A stretch of DNA of 64,000 nucleotides from Oncomelania hupensis (lineage: Eukaryota > Mollusca > Gastropoda > Littorinimorpha > Pomatiopsidae), in the NCBI GenBank assembly GCA_036898135.1, contig CM072523.1, positions 44,623,549-44,687,548 of the forward strand. Reading direction: 5' to 3'. A program made the translations under genes and the position numbers. Every line of letters begins with the position of its first letter. The first letter of the stretch is position 1. This document shows positions 45,390 through 56,427 of the stretch, piece by piece. Below the pieces are notes generated by a model that did no database searches, was not told the origin of the DNA, and was given only the letters and a program-made list of their open reading frames with translations.

Positions 45390-45874
45390 GGGCAGTTGGC
45401 TCAGTAGTGCAGTGTACTCGACAGTCCGTATAACATTGTAGCCTGTACAGGCAGGAGTTGACAACATGGAGCTAAAAAAATTAATTAATTAATTAATAAA
45501 AGAAACAAAGAGAGAGATTGCCTTGAGACACTGCGCCCCTACTCCTTCGGATGAGAGTATAAACCGAGGTCTAGTCTGAGCACGCACGCATTCCATCCCA
45601 GAGACTGTAAATATCCTGACGCTCATGTCCTAGACGAGTAAGCGCCGGCTACACAAACGCACCCAGCACGCACGAAGCCCTTTCTCCTCAACCCAGGTGC
45701 ACCAGGATTGCGCCCAGCAGGTCGTTTGGGCGTTAGGCTATGCGCCCAAAGATAGCAAGTGTGCGCCTTGGGTGGCTTGAATTAGATCCTGTATCGAACA
45801 GCGCATTGAGCAGCTCTTGAGATGGAAAAGCGCTTTATAAGAACGATTAAATAAAATTTAAAAAATAAATAAGT
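45390..45874 (+). mobile_element. Candidate SINE with L2-type 3' tail
   Basis: The head gttggctcagtagtgcagtg resembles a tRNA-like A-box region. The tail ggaaaagcgctttataagaa then cgattaaataaaa resembles the L2-type AGCGCTATATAA tail shared by many SINEs, and A-rich TAAA units follow. About 480 bp. A similar tail (gcgctatataaaaagg then a taataa run) occurs at 1835. The family is not assigned. Confidence 0.45.
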
Positions 45875-45999
45875 TAGAGGGGGGGGAGGGGGGAGAATGA
45901 TGGAGGTTCGTGAAGATGACAGTTGCAGGCGCTGAAAGGAATAAGCTACGATTTAAGGATGAGGGAGGAAACGATGGAGGCAGCCAAACGAGGGGAAGT

Positions 46000-46590
46000 G
46001 ATTGATTGATTGATTGATTGTTGCTTTAGGTCCAGCGGACTCTTCCGAGCCAAATCAGGACCGGACAACCCCCGATCCGCATAAAAGATCTGCTGAAACA
46101 ACCCTAGTGGGAAAATTGAATGCCCTCCACCGGCCAGTCACTTTACAATAAAGACATCCCACGCAGGGGACGGCTGAGGCTTTACCCCAACTACTCGAAC
46201 CCCCGGTTACAAAAACCAAATAGAATACAAACATCATTAAAAATTATCAACAAAACATATACATATAAAATGCCTATATTGCCAATAATAACATCATAGG
46301 AAGCCCTAGTGACCACCCGGCAGAAAGCGTCCAACACTCCCAAGCTGATCCAACAGACCTCATACACAAACCAGGAGTCTTGTCCAGGAAGAGTTTTCAA
46401 GAAAAAAGGTAGGTCATTGATCTAGCGAAGAAGAAGATAGTATAGCAGAGTGATAGGACAGAGCAGGAATGAGAAAGAGTAAATGTGGAAGACAGCGACA
46501 GTGGGAATTTAAAGCACAAAATTTCCAGAAAGTGGGGACACTATTTATACTGGAACCCCCGGCACTCCAACGGGGGTACTGTTGCCGCAG
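46000..46590 (+). repeat. Interspersed repeat family A, best full-length copy
   Basis: Begins after (GATT)n with ttgctttaggtccagcggac and ends after ccagaaagtggggacactat with a C-rich segment near 46550-46575. It is used here as reference for the family. On the reverse strand it reads SINSVPTFWKF and FVYEVCWISLG-type peptides that recur in other copies. A gcatccc/caggggac segment is also conserved. Confidence 0.85.
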
Positions 46591-47278
46591 TGAATCTGTC
46601 AGGCCTATAAAGGAAAGACAGGTTTTCAACTGGGGCTTTCACTTTTCCCTTTATAGGTTAGAACAATCTACAGTGGCAAGATTGCTCATGACCCCAAGGG
46701 GTACGAGGGGAAGTGATGGAACGGAACGGAAGATACGGTGAGGGGATACCAAATGTCAAGATCATTGGGAATTTAACGTTCTGTATAATTATCCTTTTTG
46801 ATCAAGACACTGATTATAACATTTAACCCTTGGGCCACTGAATATAATAATACTTACTCGTATTAAGCGACACAACCTGGAAAAGGCTAGTCTTAAAATA
46901 CCGCATACAACAAAAATAATCGACGTGCATTTAAAATAAATGATACGCCGAATTACTGCACACAACAGTTTATTTGTCCTTGTAATCTTTCGAGTTATAG
47001 ACCAAAAAACACCACAGTATCAACAAATAATCGATTTTCAGCTTGCTATAGATTTAGAATTTGCAGAGTTTAAATTGTTGGTCAGTGTAATTTCATACCA
47101 GAATGTATGTACACTCGAACCCACTGGAACTCCGAAAAAGAACCCAACTTACGCCTTTGAAGGCATATACCCTTTAGATCTGCTGCTTGGCATTTAACAG
47201 AAGCAGACTCTTTAGAATGGAATCACGCTTTGTATATAAATATAAAATAAAATATAAAATTAAAATTAAAAAGTACAT

Positions 47279-47335
47279 GATGATGATGATGATGATGATG
47301 ATTGATGATGATTGATGATGATGATTGATGATGAT

Positions 47336-47411
<76 letters not shown>
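47279..47411. repeat. (GAT)n microsatellite
   Basis: About 130 bp of GAT units with four gatt interruptions in the left half. Confidence 0.95.
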
Positions 47412-47930
47412 CGCGTCGTCGAAATAGTTTCTTGTTTTTTGTCATATGCATAAAACGTGTTACAAGTGTTCATTTAAAATTTATGAAGCATGAAACGCGT
47501 GAACTTGTCTAGTGGTTAATGTTTATATGATGGCCTACTAGCGCCAAAACCCAGACATACCAATATCACGAGGTGCTTAAAATGAACACGTGTTCTGTGT
47601 AATTTACAGATACCGGTAATCCACAGTGTTAATTAATAAATATCAGTATTTGCTACGCCTACTTAGCGCCAAAACCTGATAATAAAAATTTTCGCCTAAC
47701 TATAACAATTATCGTGAGATAGTTACACTTCTTATAAGATAATTACAAATTTCACTAAAACTTACAAATATCTGCGTGATCATGTTTAATTTTCAATTTT
47801 GCTCTAGCAATCCGTCTGGAAATGCGCTAAAACCGAAAATTGTAATTTTCACCTGATAATTAAGAGTGTTCCGTGTTAATTGTAAATATGTCGTGTTCCA
47901 TGGAACTGTTGGTTTTTTACTCATGCGCAA

Positions 47931-48143
47931 TATATAGTGACCAATCAGCGTAGACTTCCAAACAATATATAGTGACAATCAGCGTAGACTTCCAAACAAT
48001 AAGCTATATAGTGACCAATCAGCGTAGACTTCCAAACAATAATTATATAGTGACCAATCAGCGTAGACTTCCAAACAATATATAGTGACCAATCAGCGTA
48101 GACGTCCAAACAAAATATAGTGACCAATCAGCGTAGACTTCCC
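47931..48143. repeat. Six-unit minisatellite, each unit with a CCAAT box
   Basis: Six tandem units, about 33-37 bp, of the form tatatagtgaccaatcagcg followed by tagacttccaaacaa. All but the second contain the exact tetranucleotide context GACCAATCAGCG, which fits the NF-Y (CBF) binding consensus; unit 2 reads GACAATCAGCG. It ends against a GTCCCCTATACGCTCT segment. Confidence 0.9.
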
Positions 48144-48149
48144 GACTCG

Positions 48150-48196
48150 TCCCCTATACGCTCTGGTGTGCGGGGACGTAAATTTAATAAAGGACT
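48150..48196 (+). repeat. Shared GTCCCC...GGGGAC element end, copy 3
   Basis: cgtcccctatacgctctggt then gtgcggggacgtaaatttaa. Similar to 11745 and, reversed, to 44075. Confidence 0.5.
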
Positions 48197-49308
48197 TCCC
48201 GAACACACGCTCTTTCACCGCATTGCAAACTTGTGCAATGGAAGGTACTGTTCATAAAAACTGTAAACAAAATAACATGCTTCTTGTCTGTTTTAGTATA
48301 TAATTATTTACGTCAATTATATATACTTTTAACCGCAATTAAATGATGATAAACTGCGTTGTGAGTCTGTTGAGTGTAGTATTATCATTGTATAGCGCAT
48401 AAAGCTTTTGGATATATGCGCTGTATGAAATTGCCGGTAATAAATTTTTTTTAAAATGATAAGCATGCACGGTCCGATGCTCGATGAGCAGGCACTGTTC
48501 ATAGCAAACCTTAGTACTAAAGCGTGGCCCAAACTATTTTTTTTTAAAATTTACCTTATTGTCCCTTTTTCCATAGGGAAATTTTGGGCCGCCTCCCCTG
48601 GGGAAAGCGTAGTCGCAGCCTGTGGCGCGCCCAAACCCAACCTACCTAACATTAGTTGTGATTTTGAAATGAGTAATCAACACTGTAAATTACCGGTATC
48701 TCTGTGAATTACACAAACTCGTGTTAATTACCATTAGCACTGATAGCTGTAACTGCAGGTTTTGGCGCTAGTAAGCCGCGTTAGCCAGAATTCAGCATGA
48801 TCACGTAAAAATTGAAATGAAAGTGAAAAATGTAATTATTATGTGACAATTACATGGTTCGGCTTTAGCGCATTTCCAGGCGGATTGCTAGAGCCAAACC
48901 TGAAAATTAAACAGGCTCACTCAAAGAGATTTGTAATTTTTCAAAGATAATTGCACGGAATTAGATCACTCTGGAAGGCTGGCTTTGCGAGCGACTCTTC
49001 AATCCTCTGCTCTCGAAGCGGTGCGATTCGTCACAATTCGAGTTGAAAAGACGCTTCACTTCCGTTTTTGGTTTGCAATGGCTTCTCAGTTAAACTTGGA
49101 CGAATTTCATTTTTTTCTGTTTATTTTTGTGTGATGATCATGAAGGATGTGAAGGGGTAAAAAGGGTAGTATACAAAATATATGTTTTGCAAGTACTTCT
49201 TGTCATTGTTAACCAAAAAGACTGTCAAAGACTGTATTGCATAAAGTATTCATTGAGTCACGGAATTAGATCACTATTGGGGATGAATTTCACTTTATTT
49301 TTGAGTGT

Positions 49309-49503
49309 TCAAAACACTCTTCAACATCTTCCTAGAGCGCATCGTGACAGATGCCCTTGCAGATCACGAAGGCGCAGCCAGCATAGGGGTAGAGCAATCT
49401 CCAACCTCTGTTTTGCGAATGACATTGATCGCTTGGCTGGAGAGGAACACGAACTTGAACAGATTGTACAGAGGCTTGACACCACATCCAGAGCCTATGA
49501 CTT
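49309..49503 (+). mobile_element. LINE-B internal fragment
   Basis: Matches 58379-58567 of the long LINE-B copy: the LFNIFLERI and DALADHEG blocks, a damaged FADDID block and the EELEQ and TTSRAYD stretch, in shifted frames. Both ends are truncated. Confidence 0.85.
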
Positions 49504-49514
49504 ACAATCGTAGT

Positions 49515-49586
49515 TCCTCGGTAGTATAGTGGTCAATATACCCGCCTGTCACGCGGGAGACCTGAGTTCAATTCCCCGCCGGGGAG
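49515..49586 (+). tRNA. tRNA-Asp(GTC), T stem damaged
   Basis: 72 nt. Acceptor TCCTCGG pairs with CCGGGGA (one G-U), discriminator G. D arm GTAT/ATAT pairs, with AGTGGTCA loop. Anticodon stem CCCGC/GCGGG is perfect and the loop CTGTCAC carries GTC. The T stem CTGAG/CCCCG has two mismatches (T-C and A-C), while the loop TTCAATT keeps the B-box pattern. TTTTT follows at 49590, a pol III stop. It lies right beside a LINE-B fragment inside a TIR element, so it may be a displaced or retroposed copy, active or not. Confidence 0.75.
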
Positions 49587-49611
49587 ATCTTTTTATTTTT
49601 TCTTGTTTTTG

Positions 49612-49770
49612 TTTTGGGAATCGAAGACAATACTGTACATAATATGATTTTTAAACCCCAGATCTGTATCTTTTTAAAGCGCAAATCTTTAAACCGCAGC
49701 TTGTGTGACCGTTTGGTCGTAATTATTTCTGTTACCTGATAATATTTATTTTCATACTTTGATAACATTT
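49612..49770. repeat. 165-bp direct repeat, left copy
   Basis: Runs from ttgggaatcgaagacaata to acctgataatatttatttt. Matches 50617-50785 in the same order with modest changes, including the shared run aaaccccagatctgtatct. Confidence 0.85.
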
Positions 49771-50434
49771 CGTTGTTCAGATCAGAAGTTACAAATAGAA
49801 ACTCTTTCCCTGCCAGGCATGTTTCGACGTTTGTGCCAGACATTTCTCTGGCACCGGAAAGAAAGTTCAGTATCTTAGGCATTTAAGCTACTGTTCTTTC
49901 AATAATAGTTGTTAAATAGACATATTTCATATCAAATGAAAGGTAAAAGAGTGAAGAATAAGAAAAAAAAACCACAAAAATGTTAATTTGATTATGTTAT
50001 TGAAATATGTGTTTTGAAAGCATGTTGATCTTTTTGAAATGATAAAATAAAATAAAAATATTTCTACATACCACAGTGATAAAAAAAAAAAATCTGGAGG
50101 AATAATTCCAATCACTAAATCAGCTTCACACACCAGAAAGAAAATTTATTTAGGATCAAAATACACTTTACAGTTTGAAATTATATTGATTATTAGCACA
50201 GTTTGGACACACTGTCGATTGTGCCCATCACAATGCTTAGTAAAATGCACAAAAAACACTCTAAAAACGAATCAATTTGATGAAACCACGCGCGTGTCGA
50301 TCGAGAACGAAAGTAGAAAGAGTTATGTCTCTTTGGTTAAAATAAAACTTGGATTGGACTGCGCAAAAAAACCGGAACGAAACGGAATACTGAAATCGAC
50401 TATATCGTCGATTGGCACAAACATGGCGGCTCAG

Positions 50435-50454
50435 ATCGACGATATATCGTCGAT
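50435..50454. other. 20-bp perfect palindrome
   Basis: ATCGACGATATATCGTCGAT is its own reverse complement. Its right half plus tggca is repeated upstream (tatcgtcgattggca, about 50402-50416), with ACATGGCGGC (YY1-like) between. Possible protein-binding site; unproven. Confidence 0.7.
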
Positions 50455-50539
50455 TGGCAGGGAAAGAGCTCAGGCGGGAAGGTGTAATAGGAAAAAAAGA
50501 TTTTGCAGGGATTGTAATATGGGTTCTATTGGGGGTGCA

Positions 50540-50544
<5 letters not shown>

Positions 50545-50614
<70 letters not shown>
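50545..50614. repeat. (GT)n microsatellite
   Basis: About 35 GT units, immediately before the right copy of the 165-bp repeat. Confidence 0.96.
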
Positions 50615-50615
<1 letters not shown>

Positions 50616-50616
50616 G

Positions 50617-50785
50617 GGAATCAAAGACAATAAATACTACTGTATACATAATATAATTTTTAAACCCCAGATCTGTATCTTTTTAAATCACAAATCTTTA
50701 AACCACAGCTTGTGTGATCGATTGGTCGTAAAAAGTATATATCTCAGTTACCTGATCATATTTCTGTTCAAACCTTGATAAAGGT
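50617..50785. repeat. 165-bp direct repeat, right copy
   Basis: See the left copy at 49612. Offset about 1.0 kb. Confidence 0.85.
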
Positions 50786-51155
50786 TCTAATTTCAGTGCA
50801 GCCTCCAAGTTTGTGAAGTCGTATTAGGCTACCATGCAGAATATGAGACCGGAAGTGCGCTATCTTTTCAATTTAGTCACTCCCACTAGTGCACACTTTC
50901 GTGACCTAGATTCAAAGCCAGCCTTCCAGTGATCTAATTCCGTGATAATTGTAATTATCCCTTGATATTTATAATTATCCCATGATACTTGTGATTATCC
51001 CGTATTTGTAATTATCAGGTTTTGGCGCTAGTAGGCCGTCATATATATATATCTTTTAAACTTATCTGAAACTCGAATCATTATTGTCGAAAACACGTGG
51101 GCATAAAATTAAAATAATACAAATTAATGTTATGCTCAAAGGCAAAAAACATCAG

Positions 51156-51156
<1 letters not shown>

Positions 51157-51225
<69 letters not shown>

Positions 51226-51228
51226 TCT
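51157..51228. repeat. (CT)n microsatellite
   Basis: About 31 CT units, then a short interrupted end. Confidence 0.96.
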
Positions 51229-51239
51229 GTGCGTGCGCT

Positions 51240-52190
51240 TGCGTGTGCGGAGAAAGGAGGAGAGGGATGGGGAGGGAAGGAAGGGTGGGAGTATGTGTAA
51301 TAAAATGCATTAATTTAAATGTGCTTAGTGATTTGTTGCCGTAGATAAGGAATATGTGTGTTGCAAATTATTTTATAATAATTATCTTGTTTGTTCTGCA
51401 TTATTTATTAAGGACTAGCTGTACGACAGGTCCAAAGGACCTAATAATATTATCCTATTAAAGGTTTCGACTTCTCTCTCAGCTTCACGCCCAACATTCC
51501 CTTTATTTCTATTTCTCCCTCTTGTTTTGTTCTTTTAGCCTGTGTGTCGCACCCACACATCACATGTTCCATTTCCTAATGGACATTTGTCACATGACAA
51601 CATATTTGCAAGCCAATATAATTAAAAGAATAAAACCCATATCAATTCAAACAAGTTTTGACCACTCCTAGGCGGTTAGTGAGTGTTACATATTTTGTGA
51701 TGGTCCATTTATTACGTACTTTCATTTCTCAACTCATTTTTCTTCCTGATTAGGTGCGGGATTGTCTTGCCAATTTCACGCTAATGTATAGATAACGGCT
51801 ATAATCGGGGCTTGTCTAAGGGCGTACGTGAATAACTTATTTGCCTGCATTGCGGATTTAATATTTTCCCGAGCGCAAAAAAAACTGCTGCTGTTAATCG
51901 TGAAGGTGTGCGAGTGTGTGTGAGAGGGGGGGAGGGTGGTGTTTGTGTGTGTGTGTGTCGGTATGATTGAAATCATTTTACTACGTCAATAATACGTTAA
52001 ATAAAATAACTGACTTAGGTATACGACTTATTAGATAAGCCATTTTTGTCCGAGAACTCCGGTTTCCTCCCTTCTCTTAGAAAGTTTACCATATGCCGTC
52101 AAACTACGTTTCTAAAATATAAATTGATTTTCTTTTAATCTTGTATGATAGCAAGGCCTTGAGCTAGATTTAAGAAAAAGCGCACCATTT
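51240..52190. other. Gene-free stretch
   Basis: AT-rich sequence with a GT tract near 51915-51958. No gene was recognised. Confidence 0.45.
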
Positions 52191-52192
52191 CT

Positions 52193-52307
52193 TCTTCTTC
52201 TTCGTTTGTTGTTGTCGTTGTTGTTGCTTTTTTTCTTTCTTCTTCTTCTTCTTCTTCTTCTTCTTCTTCTTCTTCTTCTTCTTCTTCTTCTTCTTCTTCT
52301 TCTTCTT
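52193..52307. repeat. (TTC)n microsatellite, left part
   Basis: A TTC tract, interrupted by a ttgttgtt segment. It resumes as cttcttcttcttc at 52808-52827, after the foldback element. Confidence 0.95.
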
Positions 52308-52806
52308 CACCCGATTCACATTGTTCGAAGGCTACTAGTAGTCGCCTAACAGGCCATAAAGCATGCTCTTATGCTTCAGAGCACTGCTTCCTATACGCTT
52401 CAAGCCCTAGGAGCATTGACCAATCAACTCATGAAAATAGAAAATGTAAGTTTCGTCTCCTCTAGGGGACGAATTAGGTCAAACTGTATTTGTTTCAAGG
52501 TCAACTGTCTTTTACGAACCGTTTCAGAATCTTTTTGAACCGTTTGTTGACGCCGGATAGTGTCCTCAATTGGCTTCATACAATTTAAGAATCCAAGAAG
52601 GCAAGTGGATTTTTGAGACGGAAACAGCGGAATGTTGTAGAGAAACATTCTGTTTATATTTACAGTGAAATTGCGCTTTTTCCGTCACTATAGAGCTTGA
52701 AGAGTATAGGAAGCAGTGCTCTGAAGCATGAGAGCATGCTTTATGGCCTGTTGAGGCGACTCCTAAAGCATGCTTCTGGTAGCCTTCGACCAATGCGTAC
52801 CGGGTG
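52308..52806. mobile_element. Foldback element inserted in a (TTC)n tract
   Basis: Inverted arms of about 80-110 bp: CACCCGATTCACATTGTTCG on the left, and reversed CACCCGGTACGCATTGGTCG on the right. Both continue AAGGCTAC, later AACAGGCCATAAAGCATGCTC and ATGCTTCAGAGCACTGCTTC. TTC repeats flank both sides, so the target was inside the microsatellite. The middle (about 52420-52680) has no coding sequence. Length 499 bp. Confidence 0.85.
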
Positions 52807-52978
52807 TCTTCTTCTTCTTCTTCTTCCCAATCAACTTATTTTAAAATGTGTACGCAACCTTACATGTTCGGATATTCGGAAGAAGGAGAAGAAGAAGACT
52901 CCCGAAATAAAACGTGACAGAGGGTAGACCCGGTTCTTTTGTTGTTGTTGTTGTATGTCCCTAGTTAGGCTTCATTAC

Positions 52979-53046
52979 AAGCACACACACACACACACTC
53001 ACACAACCCCCCCCCCCACACACACACCCACACACACACACACACC
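52979..53046. repeat. (CA)n microsatellite
   Basis: CA repeats with a C-run interruption, followed by tatatatag. Confidence 0.92.
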
Positions 53047-53328
53047 TATATATATAGTATACAAGCAGCTACCTCGTCTTTCCCTTCTTTCCAACACCCA
53101 TCCACCCCCCCCTCCCCTTTTTTACCACTCTCCCTTTTTCTCTCCTCCTCCTTACTACCGTACTACACCAAGCCCAATGGTGTCATAGACCTATATATCG
53201 CCTTTACGCAGTCACTGTTCGGTTCAGTTCAGTCCCCCCGCTCACTCTCACACACTTCCTAGATCAGACTAGACTTTGCAGTGGAGAGGAGAGCGTGAGT
53301 CTCGAGTTTCAGCTACACAATCTGTGTT

Positions 53329-53333
53329 ATGTG

Positions 53334-53368
<35 letters not shown>

Positions 53369-53397
53369 TGCGTGTGTGTGTGTGTGTGTGTCTGTCC

Positions 53398-53434
<37 letters not shown>

Positions 53435-53435
53435 G

Positions 53436-53468
<33 letters not shown>

Positions 53469-53472
53469 GTTT
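53329..53472. repeat. Compound (GT)n(CTGT)n(CT)n microsatellite
   Basis: GT units, then about eight TGTC units, then CTGTCT and CT. All overlapping frames are repeat artefacts. Confidence 0.95.
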
Positions 53473-53475
53473 ATT

Positions 53476-54318
53476 TTCCGTGCACCCATACTGTATGCTT
53501 TGCGGAAGGGTTGGACAAATAATGCCCACGAGGACCTGGTGACGTTTGTAGACATGCTGCAGCCCATTACTGAGAGGAAATTGTAGGAAACGCAAGGCCT
53601 GTGTCGCTCATGCCCTTCCCCCTCTCTCCTCTCCCAGGCTGCCATCCCCAGCACTCTCTTCCCCTTCACCACCTACATCAACCCACACCTTCTTTCAGGC
53701 CCTGCACTTCCCCTCCCCACCCTATCCCCGGTACCCTGCTAACAGTCCAGTAGTCTGCTGGAGTAGGCGAGCTAGACGGTGGTGCGAAATATTTTTATTT
53801 TATTTTATAATAACGATTATCACAGGCAGAGAAAGAGAAGACCAAACACCGGATAATCCACGCTTTCCAGTTCATTTTAAAATTCTTTGTCACGGTACAA
53901 CAATGTCGAACGCGTAAAACTATGAGAATCGGTTCTACATTTAACGATATTACGCCATGAAAATAAATGAACGACTTTGTAATAAATTGGACTCAAGCAC
54001 GGGGAGCTGTAACCAACGTACACGCTCACAATTTACTCACACTCTTACATACACAATCCGCACACTCCTCATTCAAACATGTGGTCTTCTGACAGATGAT
54101 TCATGTATCATGCATTTTGAATATTAAATGAAACACACACACACACACACACAAACACGCGCGCGCACTCACGCAACGCGCTAATGATGAAGAATTTTTA
54201 ACAGTGACACTAATGATGAAGAATTTAAAACAGTGATGTCTTCAGGCTTATAGCTTTCTCCCTGTAGCAGAATAAACCTGATTTAATGACTGATGAAATT
54301 GCAAGATTGTTTAATTTG
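53476..54318. other. Gene-free stretch
   Basis: Pyrimidine-rich start (53600-53750), then AT-rich sequence with an AC/GC tract at 54134-54170. No gene was recognised. Confidence 0.45.
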
Positions 54319-54615
54319 GTGGGGTGTCGGATAGCGCAGTGGTTGGAGCACTCGCTACTGTGTCGCAAGTTAAGCACCGTCCAGTGCGGTTAGCACTTGG
54401 ATGGGTGACCGCAAACCATGAAGCGACAAGTAACAACGCCCCCAGTTGACTTAACTGTGACTGCGTACCTACTCTCTTAAGGGTGGGAAAGCAGCGAGGG
54501 AGAGAGATGGGCATTACCCTCATTACGCTGGCCCAAGTTAAATGTGATCTCCAACATCACGCTCCCCTACGGCCACTAGGTTATGGGACCACCTTTTTTT
54601 ACCTTTACCTTTTTA
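54319..54615 (+). mobile_element. Composite SINE: tRNA-like head fused to 5S rRNA-like segment
   Basis: The head gataGCGCAGTGGTTGGAGC resembles a tRNA A box. It is followed by aagttaagcac, then cggttagcacttggatgggt and gaccgc, which match the 5S rRNA internal promoter (A box and C box regions). A downstream body with ggcccaagttaaatgtgatc runs to a pyrimidine-rich tail (ccttttttttacctttacct). 5S-containing and tRNA/5S chimeric SINEs are known in animals, including molluscs. Exact ends are uncertain. Confidence 0.65.
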
Positions 54616-54619
54616 TCTT

Positions 54620-55095
54620 AATTTGGAGTTCTTCGCAATTGTTGAACCAAGTAAACTATGTGATGAAAAATTGACTATTCAACTTTCTATTCTGGGCTTT
54701 AAATAATTTCATCATGCAAATGATTACAGAAAAAAAGTAATAGACAAACTCCGTGCATTTAATATTAATAATGCTAATATTCTGCAGTTTTGCAATGCAG
54801 TCCAAGGATAGTCAGGCTAAGATTTTGAAAATTTTGCGGTGAAAGTGCAGAAGTAAAATACAAGATTTTTTTTTACAAGATTTTATTAACTGCAAAACAT
54901 ATGTGGTCATCATTATCCACCCATATTTAGTTATCCTCATACTGAAAATAAAATGAAAGCTGCTGAAAGTATTTCTACGTCAATTTCTTACAAAATAAAA
55001 AGAATTACCAGGACCCAATCTTAATAATAGGATATTTACGTATTGCGTTGACATTAATGTAAAAAAATACGTGTGTTAATATTATAAATATTTAT
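54620..55095. other. Gene-free AT-rich stretch
   Basis: No recognisable feature; possibly older LINE 5' sequence too decayed to read. Confidence 0.35.
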
Positions 55096-56427
55096 TAATC
55101 TGATGGTGTTTGTAAAAGTGGTGCTGACTGGATTCTTAATTTAAATACTAGCGATAATTGGATTATGGCAAGAGATTTTAGGGCTCAACATAACCTTTGG
55201 GCGAAAGATTGTGAAAATACTAGAAATAATGAGTAGGAGATATTATAATGACTACTAGAAATAATGAGTAGCAGATATTATAACAAATTATGATCTTTCT
55301 TTATTAAATTATGGCTTTTTAAACAAGAATTCCCGATCGACATTCCAACATACTTTTGTGGTGTAATTGGACAGTATATGATGATCCTTTGGCCAGTGAT
55401 CATTTACCTATTTCAAATGACTGTTTCATTGAATCAAAACTTATTGATCGAGATCAAAACACTTTCTTTAATAGAAAAAGGCGAATTGAGAATTATTTCA
55501 ATTTAATTTAAGCTTAGCAGCATCACAACATAATTTTCATACTATTCGTGATATGTATATCGAACTGTCATATAAGTTGTTACGAAGTACGGTTTTAGAT
55601 GCTGCAGACAAATAAATTCTTAAAACTAAGAAAAATAAAACATTAGAACACATAAAATCAAGTCCTTGGTGGAATGAAGAAAGCAAAAAACAAGCTGTTA
55701 CATTTAAAGCAGCTTTCAAAAATGGATGACAAAATAGAAACATAACAAAGCTATTGTTAACAGCGCCACTACACACAGATTAAGAAGAAAACACATTTTG
55801 GATAATATGTAACAAAAGTAACAAAATATTTTAACAATTTTGTTCAGGACAATATAAAAAATCCAACTGACATGTCTCAGCTGGGGAACGTTAAAAAAGA
55901 GAAAAACAATTATTATTTGCCTGAGCCACCATTATTACAAAATAATAAATTGTATAGGACAAAGAAAGAAAAAGTGAATTATTTGCTTACATGTAATCTG
56001 ACCATGCTGGGTGTGCGTGTGGGTGTGCGTGTGGGTGTGTGTGTGGGGGTGTGGGTGTGTGTGTGTGTGTTTTGTACAATACTGCAGTCTATATCTACGA
56101 CTCTATTATTATTGTTGTTACCACTGTTTTAGATGTCATTATGATTATAGTATTACATGTACTAGTATTGTGTTATGACTTTCACCTACTGCATCTGATT
56201 TCCTTTCTGACTTCTTGTGCTTTATCACGACTATAATTGCCTGCCTCCCTTGACTATAATAATTGCTTCTCGTGATGAAAACTGCAGGTCTATGATGTGA
56301 TTGCTCGTAGAAGTAAAATTTTATCATGTGATATGAAAAAGAATTACTTTTTATAACTTACCTTTGTAAACAAACATAAACCGTTCTTCCTTACCTTTTC
56401 TTCCTAGTAATTTAATACTATTATATA

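Larger units (their letters stand above)
48954..50944. mobile_element. Nested 2-kb TIR element with 7-bp target duplication
   Basis: Left end CACGGAATTAGATCACT then GGAAGGCTGGCTTTG; the right end is its reverse complement (with two bases fewer). ATAATTG flanks both sides (48947-48953, 50945-50951). A third copy of the terminal sequence, cacggaattagatcact, lies inside at 49259. The interior holds a LINE-B fragment, the tRNA-Asp-like gene, a 165-bp direct-repeat pair and a (GT)n tract. No transposase was recognised. Superfamily: 7-8-bp duplications fit several, so none is assigned. Confidence 0.8.
47525..51044. mobile_element. TIR element (CTATGRC family), copy 2, expanded by insertions
   Basis: Left end ATATGATGGCCTACTAGCGC; right end reversed ATATGACGGCCTACTAGCGC, both continuing CAAAAC, matching the 18.4-kb element. 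The interior again holds ATTATC phrases and the segments catttccaggcggattg and gcgctagtaagccg. It spans 3.5 kb because it carries a CCAAT minisatellite and a 2-kb nested element. No clear target duplication is visible at the outer ends. No transposase was seen. Confidence 0.75.

Noticed and set aside
47174..47473. Poly-Ser/poly-His frames
   Set aside because: Translation of a (GAT)n microsatellite.
53269..53672. Frames of 85-119 codons rich in Cys-Val, Leu-Ser or His-Thr
   Set aside because: Overlapping readings of a compound microsatellite.
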